Part shown: piece by piece, positions 57,541 through 64,000 of the stretch | Position numbering within the stretch: the first letter of the stretch is position 1 | How the letters are laid out: each line of letters starts with the position of its first letter | Assembly (NCBI RefSeq): GCF_023101765.2 | Contig: NC_064218.1 | Span: forward strand, 8,866,001 to 8,930,000 | DNA from: Spodoptera frugiperda | Lineage: Eukaryota; Arthropoda; Insecta; Lepidoptera; Noctuidae | Length of the DNA: 64,000 nucleotides | Direction: 5' to 3' | Notes under the pieces: model-generated | What the model was told of the DNA's origin: nothing | What the model saw: only the letters and a program-made list of their open reading frames with translations | Database searches by the model: none | Program-made: the position numbers and the translations under genes

Positions 57541-58121
57541 TCTATTTTTGGGAATAGTGGCAAACTTTCGCCTTTGTTTACTATGGACGTATTACTGCAA
57601 AATGACAATGATGACTAATTTAAAATTATATTTCAATCACAATAAAACTCTACCTGTATTATAAAGTCAGTATGACAAAATTACACAAAAATTACAGACT
57701 CGGGATTCCAGGGAACTGAAAATTTACTAAAAATAGAAGCTAACTACAGCAATTAAATGGAAATTTCAGCTGAAAATAGCGTTCGTTATTACCTGTCCCG
57801 TGCCAACCTTTATAGTGACCTCCGACCCGGTTTATGTTACAAAAGGTTTCGCTACTAATTATTATAAAGTTATTATAACCATTAAATGATGTTTTCGAAT
57901 GAATACAATTATGTTAATTACCATTTTTCATTCATTATAGTTTGCTTACCGGGACGTGATTGATTTCAAAGCTAGAGGTTTCCAGTAAGCAACCTGAGTT
58001 GGGCAATTGATTAATTTGTTTTTTATTGTATTAGTCGCATTGTAGCAGTCGTGTCAACAGCATGCAAACTGCCCTTGAACTGCAATTTGCAGTTGGATTG
58101 CAGTTGAAATGCAGTCCGTCT

Positions 58122-58212
58122 CTCAAGAGCCTAAGAGTTTGCCACTCCCTCCCTCCATTCCCGCCTCACCCAAGGCGGGAGAAGTGATTGCATAATTTTC
58201 TCCCTCAAAAAA
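58122..58212 (+). repeat. Dispersed repeat family C, fragment
   Basis: CGCCTCACCCAAGGCGGGAG and AGTGATTGCATAATTTTCTC. Confidence 0.6.
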
Positions 58213-58497
58213 TTAAGTAACGTTAACACATAATCCTTGTTTTCTAGAAGAAATGACTGCTTCACAACAATAGATTATAGATTCCCAAACAGACAGACTT
58301 TAATTCATCAATATCTCTGAAGGTATCACCCCCGTCCTTTGTTCCGATATGATTTATGTCTCGTGCCGCTGTAAATGCAGACATGACACCCATTCTGTGG
58401 AAGAGCTCTTAAAATCATTCGTTTTAAAAATATCTCGATTTAGTACCTACTTCATATGTTTTGAAATCACCATTTTTTGGTTAACATTTACTTTGTC

Positions 58498-58804
58498 AGA
58501 TTGGCCTACAGAGACAAAGTGTGGGAGAGCCATGCTTCGGCACGAATGGGCCGGCTCGACCGGAGTGGTACCACGGCCTCACAGAAAACCGACGTGAAAC
58601 AACGCTTGCGTAGTGTTTCTTTGTGTAAGTGAGGTTACCGTTCACCGTCTTCCTAATTCCCGATTCCCCAAAAACTCTTAAATTCCTAACCCCCAAATTT
58701 CAACGCACTTATAACGCCTCGGGTGTTTCTGGTGTACATGGGCGGCGGCGATCGGCTTACCATCAGGTGATCCGTCTGCTCGTTTACCGTCTTATACCAT
58801 GAAA
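58498..58804 (+). repeat. Dispersed repeat family D, full-length copy
   Basis: Head CATGCTTCGGCACGAATGGG and GTGAAACAACGCTTGCGTAG, middle TTCCCGATTCCCCAAAAAC, tail ACATGGGCGGCGGCGATCGG and CCATCAGGTGATCCGTCTGC. It is the reference for the partial copies elsewhere. Confidence 0.75.
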
Positions 58805-59224
58805 AATGTCCATAATCCTGAATTTATTTCAAGGTTCATGCTGTTGTAACGAGTTACAAATTAAAAAACGCTGTAATACTTTACCCAACACAAAAATCAA
58901 ACCCAAGACTACTCTAACAATCACAAACTTGCAAGAGAAAAAAAAACTTTTGTCGTCTCCACCGCACTCCTGTTCTACGCTCTTTGTAGTCTGAGGTATA
59001 ATGATAATATGATTTATCTGATGCGATGACTCGATATTTTTCTCTGTTCCCGTTTACTTTATTTTTGTGGAGGCGAGTCTTTGTGGGCAATGGTGCTCAA
59101 AGTTTACTTAGCGCAGTTTAGCAATCAACTATTTGATGAGGTGAGCAAATGGTTTCTAATAGAATTGTCGCTGATATCTGGTAACACAACCATTGGCCCT
59201 GTTATTTCGGATTCGAGAGAAATG

Positions 59225-59272
59225 TGTATTTGCAAACACATCTATGACACAGGAGAAAATCCTTTCTGAGCA
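59225..59272 (+). repeat. SINE family B, 3' end fragment
   Basis: TTTGCAAACACATCTATGAC followed by ACAGGAGAAAATCC is the plus-strand orientation of the family-B end. Confidence 0.55.
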
Positions 59273-59387
59273 AATAAAACTTTTTAAACCCAAAACTTAG
59301 CCCATCACCAACATTGAGAAATACAAGACAGTCAAAATTTTTGCTGTGTTGGAAAAGTCAAAATTATTTATTTCAAATAGACCAGGA

Positions 59388-59462
59388 AGGCACTTTTTAA
59401 CGTCAAAGCAAATATAATAATATTAATAACGTCTGTCTGTCGGTCAGTCCTCTTTTGGAAAC
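59388..59462 (-). mobile_element. LINE 3' end fragment, inverted
   Basis: CAGGAAGGCACTTTTTAACG and GTCTGTCTGTCGGTCAGTCC match 8645-8800 in reverse. Confidence 0.5.
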
Positions 59463-60192
59463 AATCAATATTCTAGCGTCATAGCTATGTTGGGAACCAC
59501 TTTGAAGTTCGTAGATCTGTGCATTGACCGAGGTGGTTTCAGTATCACACCTCAACGTGTTTCAATATTTTACAATCGAATAAAAATACCTGAACTATTT
59601 ATTACCTAACCATTTAACTTTACATTGCACTTTAAAGATTTTTTGATTTTTTAGATTTTCAGCCATGATCGTCCCACTTCAAGGCAAGGGCCTTAATACC
59701 TTCATTTCACTCCTCTCTGTTTAAATCACTTTAAAGAAATTAATAATTATAATAAAATAATGAAGCAGCATTTTTAAATTAATGTATTATAAAACAAAGA
59801 TACTTTTTCCTTTATAATATTATTAAATATTGTGATAAAAGAAAGCTGAATTTCAGACAAAATAAAATCAGCTTTCCAGCGCAAAGGAAGCCAACACATT
59901 TATAGCAATATCAGATATCGCACACACATGCAGTTGGCTGACCCAATTCTTATACAATTGGAAGCAAAAGTGAAATCAACATTTTTCTACCCTTTTTTTA
60001 ATGTTGTTAATTCAATTTGCCTATATTTTTTGCCAGTAATGCTTTTGTGAAGCATTTAATCCCATTGACATAATCTAGATACAAGAAATAATAAATTACT
60101 AATTACTACTAGGAATTTTAAAATGTAAACCAATAAATAATACTTGGTCAGATCCAGGGATATCTTGAACTCCTCAACTACACTTATGACCA

Positions 60193-60300
60193 AGGGCCTT
60201 AGTACGAGTTTGCAGGGGCATTAGTACTTTGTATTAAATTGGTTGATTAATTGCAGCTGGCCAATCTTAGCGCCGAACGCAATCGCGTTTCGAACAGGTT
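60193..60300. mobile_element. Palindromic repeat family M4, diverged
   Basis: GGGCCTTAGTACGAGTTTGC and CTTAGCGCCGAACGCAATCG. Confidence 0.55.
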
Positions 60301-60833
60301 AAATGAAAAGAAAACGTGTACTCAGTCATCAAGCCCTGAACAGCATACTGCTGGTTTATATGCCTCCTTTACATAAAAATAATTTAACGTAACTCCACGC
60401 TAAGCAGATGGGACAGAGACTGCTCCCTTGTCCCTGTTTCTGGTATTTCCAACAGCTTATTATTAATAAACTAAAGAAATAAAAAACTCTCGTTGTCATT
60501 TTTAAAGTAAATTTAAATGAAACACTGTTGCACAGGACAGTACTCGGACAAAATCATTTGTGAGCACTCCGGTTTAATTAAGTTCTTACCTACTGTAAAA
60601 CTCGATGTGTCCATAAAACTGTTTAAGTTCTGTTCTTGGCTAGTTAAAATACCACATTAGTAGATTGACAAACTAACTTCATACTTGATGAACTTAATAA
60701 TATTATATAAGCGAAAGTTTTGTGTTTATACAAAATGTAGATATGTTTGTAACTCAATCACGTTAAAACGGCTGAAAGGATCAGGATGAAAATTGGAACA
60801 GGGATATATTGTGGTCTGGAATACACGTTGTCA

Positions 60834-60950
60834 GGTCGCGTCGTATGTTGCAGGATGCTGCTCATGAATATAAGCCTCTAGCATGGCATGAAATTAGTCG
60901 AGTTCCTCATCAAATAATTACGTGAATATGCCGAAAAACATAATAATTAC
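60834..60950. mobile_element. MITE family M2 beside the 3' end of the esterase-like gene
   Basis: GGTCGCGTCGTATGTTGCAG, ATGAAATTAGTCGAGTTCC and ACATAATAATTACTTTAG. It ends about 16 bp from the esterase stop codon, so it must lie in the gene's 3' UTR or contain its poly(A) site. Confidence 0.65.
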
Positions 60951-60966
60951 TTTAGTATTTTTGTGT

Positions 60967-63377
60967 TTACAGTTCATCATTTATTTCTTTAGAAGGAAAA
61001 AAATCGTTTCTTAATCGATCCCAGAACAACATTCTTTCCTGCTCAGGCAGTTTGACCATCTTCAGCGTGGAACCAATGTTGAGGACCCTCATACTTTTAC
61101 TTGGCTCCAATGGCAACCATTGCAAGTCTTCGAGGACGGGATCTGAAGGATGTGGAGTTGGGTTTCTGTAAATGAAAACGGATGGTGTTTTTACGGAGTT
61201 TATTCTTTTTTTATGTGATTAAATCTTTTTTTAATAGGTTTAATACTGAGTCGTAAGTTGTAAGTACAGCTGTGAAAAACAACTAAGTTCACAGTTTGTC
61301 TTAAAGCCATCAACATCAATATAGTCTCACAACCACATAATGCTGCTAATTCTCAAAGAGTTAACTAAAGTAAATAAATATATTCATAAACTTCTTCCAA
61401 CAAATTTTAATTTCAAAATACCAAAGTAAAAGTTCCACCTAAACGCTGCGGTAAGAATTCACTTAAAAATCTTCTAATACCATCAAAGCTGGCTCACCAC
61501 TAACTGACAAAACAATTAGAAAATAATTCCGCATTAAATTTAAACCTTAACCACTTGAATTAAAATTCATTATCAAAAGTAAAAGAGCAAATATTTAATC
61601 AGCATTAACCTTACCCGTGTTTAGCGAAATTCGCCAATAATCTCGCAATCTTCTTAATTAAGAGCCTTTCATTTGGAACCTCCACTGTATTGTAGGCAGC
61701 CTTCAAAGATTTACATTTAAATTGGTAACAGATTTCGTCGCCCGAAGTGGCTCCGTTCAGGTTCAAATTGCGAAGGTACGTGTTCCACACGATGCTGAAG
61801 GGCCCGCGGTGGGTGAAGCGGTACAGGTAAACATTACTACACGACACTTGGCTCTGCAGGCTCGCCTGCCGGAGTATCGGATAAATCACTTGGTCCGACA
61901 CATACTTCGCGTACCTCCTCAAACTCCTCTCCCCGACAGTCCCATTAACAAAATAGAAATCCATTATTTTCTTTCGTATCTTCCTATACAGCTTCGATCC
62001 GTATTCGTCTTTCCTCCCTTCGAAAGGTAATAAATACTGAAAGTTATAATTTAAATACTTCAAGAGTTTCCTGTTTCTCACGAAACCATCGAGTTTGTGG
62101 AGGGAATCTAAGTTCGTGTATCCTATCATAACTTCCACCGCATTATTGGTAATCTTTCGCTTGTATACTTCGAAGGGGAATTTGTTCATGAAAGCACCTT
62201 TTCCTGATACTTCGACAGTTGGGGAAAATGAATTGATAAGCCTCTGATTATCTCGAACTTCGGTACTATCGAACAGATCGTAACTGGCCGCAAACAATTG
62301 CTTCACTGAGCTCTTTGAGAGTAATTCGTACAACTTGGTTCTATTGAATTTTTCGAATGGTCCGTTTAGATTCCAGTATAATTTATTCATAATCTCGAAG
62401 TTGTAACTTCTGTAGTCGGCTGGAGATAAAGCACTGCCGTCTTGGATGATCAGTCTACTAAATAAATCCTCTCCAGCTGCAGACAATAGGAGAGAAGCTA
62501 CTATGGGTGCGGTAGACCCTGATCCAAATACAGTGACCTTATTTATATCTCCATTGAAGTACCCTATATTGTCTCTAATCCACCTCAGAGCAGTAAGAAC
62601 ATCTTTAGCTCCCATGTTGCCACTAGCAAAACTGTCTCCAGTATTGAGGAATCCAAAAATTGTCGTGCGAAACGAGACTGTGACCACATTGACATTTTCA
62701 TCTATTAGAAAATCAGGACCATGTGTATAGGCGTATTCATGGATCCATACAATGACTGGAACGAGGGTTGTATGTTTGTTAATTGGTGTGTAAATGGACA
62801 GGTAGAGACAATCTTCTGTGAAACCCAGGGCACAACTCTCATTGTATGGCACGCTGTAGTTGTACACTGGTTTGTTGAACCAACGGACTGGATTTGGTGG
62901 CTGAAATCAAGAACAATTATTTTGTTAAAGACAAAATAAGGCTATTAATTGTAATCATCTGTTTAAAAGTTGTTATCCTTGTGACTTTTAAAACCAAAAA
63001 TGCATTCAAATTCAATACACACACACTCAACGTCACGCCTTTTTATTCCCAAAGTGTAGGTAAATCGGTAGGGTAGGCAGGCAGAGGTGCACAATACGCC
63101 ATGTAAAGCCGCTGTATACTTTTTACTATTTGTGTAATAAGTCCCATGTAATAGGGGGGTTATTTAAAAAAAATACCTTGAACCTTAACTTTCCAAGCGG
63201 AGGAGCAGCATAAGGAATTTTCCAAAATGCTGCAAAAGGTTTGTTTTCGAAAACTGTAACCAACTTTCTCCCAATAATTTTCGTTCCATTAGTTTCAATA
63301 ACAAACACACTATCACTGTTAGAAGCACTAATAACTATACAGATAGACAAACAGAAGACAATTTCATAGAAACTCAT
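60967..63377 (-). CDS. Secreted carboxylesterase-like protein without catalytic triad (561 aa)
   Basis: Exons 63177-63377, 61615-62900 and 60967-61165 join in frame on the minus strand (phases 0 and 2, GT-AG). A signal peptide is clear (MSFYEIVFCLSICIVISASN). The alpha/beta-hydrolase esterase fold is shown by FAAFWKIPYAAPPLGKLRFK, SCALGFTEDCLYLSIYTP, NMGAKDVLTALRWIRDNI, FNGDINKVTVFGSGS, and the C-terminal GNPTP, LQWLPLE and FWDRL blocks; the length fits the family. The active site is gone. F-G-E-S-A-G is replaced by F192-G-S-G-S-T, which puts Gly195 at the nucleophile; the Glu position holds Asp332 (YTNLDS); the His position holds Ser453 (GATSGDE); and the HGG oxyanion motif reads HEY (121-123). 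It should bind ligand or partner without hydrolysis, as known for other non-catalytic cholinesterase-like proteins. Intron 1 carries a SINE tail. Confidence 0.92.
63029..63162 (-). repeat. SINE family A tail in intron 1 of the esterase-like gene
   Basis: GTCACGCCTTTTTATTCCC, GGCAGGCAGAGGTGCACAA and AAGTCCCATGTAATAGGGGG. It ends about 15 bp from the intron 1 donor site. Confidence 0.7.
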
Positions 63378-64000
63378 AATAATATCGGTAGAAAAAATAC
63401 AAAATTTGCTTTCAATGACTACGTAGTACTAAATGATACTGATAGTACTGAACAAAATGCTCCTGAGTTCAAAAGACACGTCATTATAAACATTACTAAA
63501 ATCCGTAGAAATGTTTTCATAATATTAGAAAATGTAAAACATTAGCCGGCTAAGTTTCATTCAGTACATTTTATGGATTAATTGTTTGAAGGTTATATTA
63601 CTAAATACATACGAGTATATAGACCACATTAAAATAACTAAATAACCATGACTGCCTTGTTGGCCGAGTGGTTGCAACTGCCGGGCAAGGGGTCTCGGGT
63701 TCGATTCCCGGTTCGGGCGAAGTATTGCTGGGCTTTTTTCGGTTTTTCGAAAATTTCTCAGTAGTAGTACGGAGTCTGGAAATGTGCCCGGTATATGGCA
63801 ATAGGCTCATCCCCTATTACATGGGACTTACAACATAAATTGTGAAATGTAGATGTACATTTGTACAGTGGCATTACGTGCCATAATGTGCACCTCTGCC
63901 TACCATTCGGAGATAAAGGGCGTGAAGATATAAAAAAACCAACAGGTCGGACATTTAGTATTATATTTGGTCTTCACTTCTTAGTAGGTCGATATTGTTA
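63378..64000. other. Upstream region of the esterase-like gene
   Basis: AT-rich sequence with no clear TATA box next to the start codon, followed by a complete family-A SINE (63652-63930). No other gene is visible before the right edge. Confidence 0.55.
63652..63930 (+). repeat. SINE family A, complete copy
   Basis: CTTGTTGGCCGAGTGGTTGC and GGGTTCGATTCCCGGTTCGG head, GCTGGGCTTTTTTCGG body, CACCTCTGCCTACCATTCGG tail. It lies about 275 bp upstream of the esterase start codon. Confidence 0.8.

Larger units (their letters stand above)
36970..60966. other. About 24 kb of intergenic sequence made largely of mobile-element remains
   Basis: I find no host gene that I can support on either strand. 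The ORFs are short, lack start context and domains, and many fall inside repeats. The recognisable elements are listed separately. Stretches such as 42,000-43,100, 43,400-44,400, 53,280-54,400, 55,620-56,200 and 59,480-60,180 are AT-rich sequence in which I see nothing. Confidence 0.6.

Overview
The window reads as nuclear DNA of a moth, probably a noctuid-like lepidopteran. This is an inference: the genes are insect-type with GT-AG introns, the background is AT-rich, and short tRNA-derived SINEs, palindromic MITEs and Helitron-like debris of the kind common in Lepidoptera are very dense. Four host genes can be supported; most of the rest is mobile-element sequence.

Region 1 (1 to about 20,330, + strand) holds the 3' part of a receptor-type protein tyrosine phosphatase (PTP) gene of the kappa/mu-like (R2B) type. 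Ten exons between 5,178 and 16,975 encode the C-terminal part of domain D1 and all of D2. Both domains have lost catalytic residues: D1 has WHS for WPD, HCNDGGGRSG in the P-loop and Glu for the Q-loop Gln; D2 has Ser for the catalytic Cys and WPM for WPD. The frame ends at a TGA, but the same frame then stays open for 686 codons in a GC-rich tail (16,976-19,036), so stop readthrough or a nonsense change is likely. Just downstream of the first visible exon lies a broken tandem copy of that exon.

Region 2 (about 26,180-36,970, - strand) carries two paralogous genes for small secreted glycine-rich proteins. They share an exon layout (12-bp coding part of exon 1, 40-bp exon 2 encoding the signal-peptide core, one long exon 3) and a near-identical core promoter (TGATAAC followed by a TATA box). 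Intron 1 of the distal gene has taken up a full-length 5.0-kb two-ORF LINE with a 7-bp target duplication. Its open ORFs suggest it is young.

Region 3 (about 36,970-60,966) has no host gene that I can support. It is a mosaic of SINEs, MITEs, LINE 3' ends, a 911-bp miniature LTR element (TRIM-like) with two 206-bp LTRs, and a 638-bp PIF/Harbinger deletion derivative that keeps the starts of both element genes.

Region 4 (60,967-63,377, - strand) is a complete three-exon gene for a secreted 561-aa carboxylesterase-fold protein in which all three triad positions and the oxyanion-hole motif are replaced, so it is a predicted non-catalytic homologue. The PTP receptor and the esterase are thus two independent predicted pseudoenzymes in one window. 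Nothing in the sequence shows that the four genes work in one pathway.
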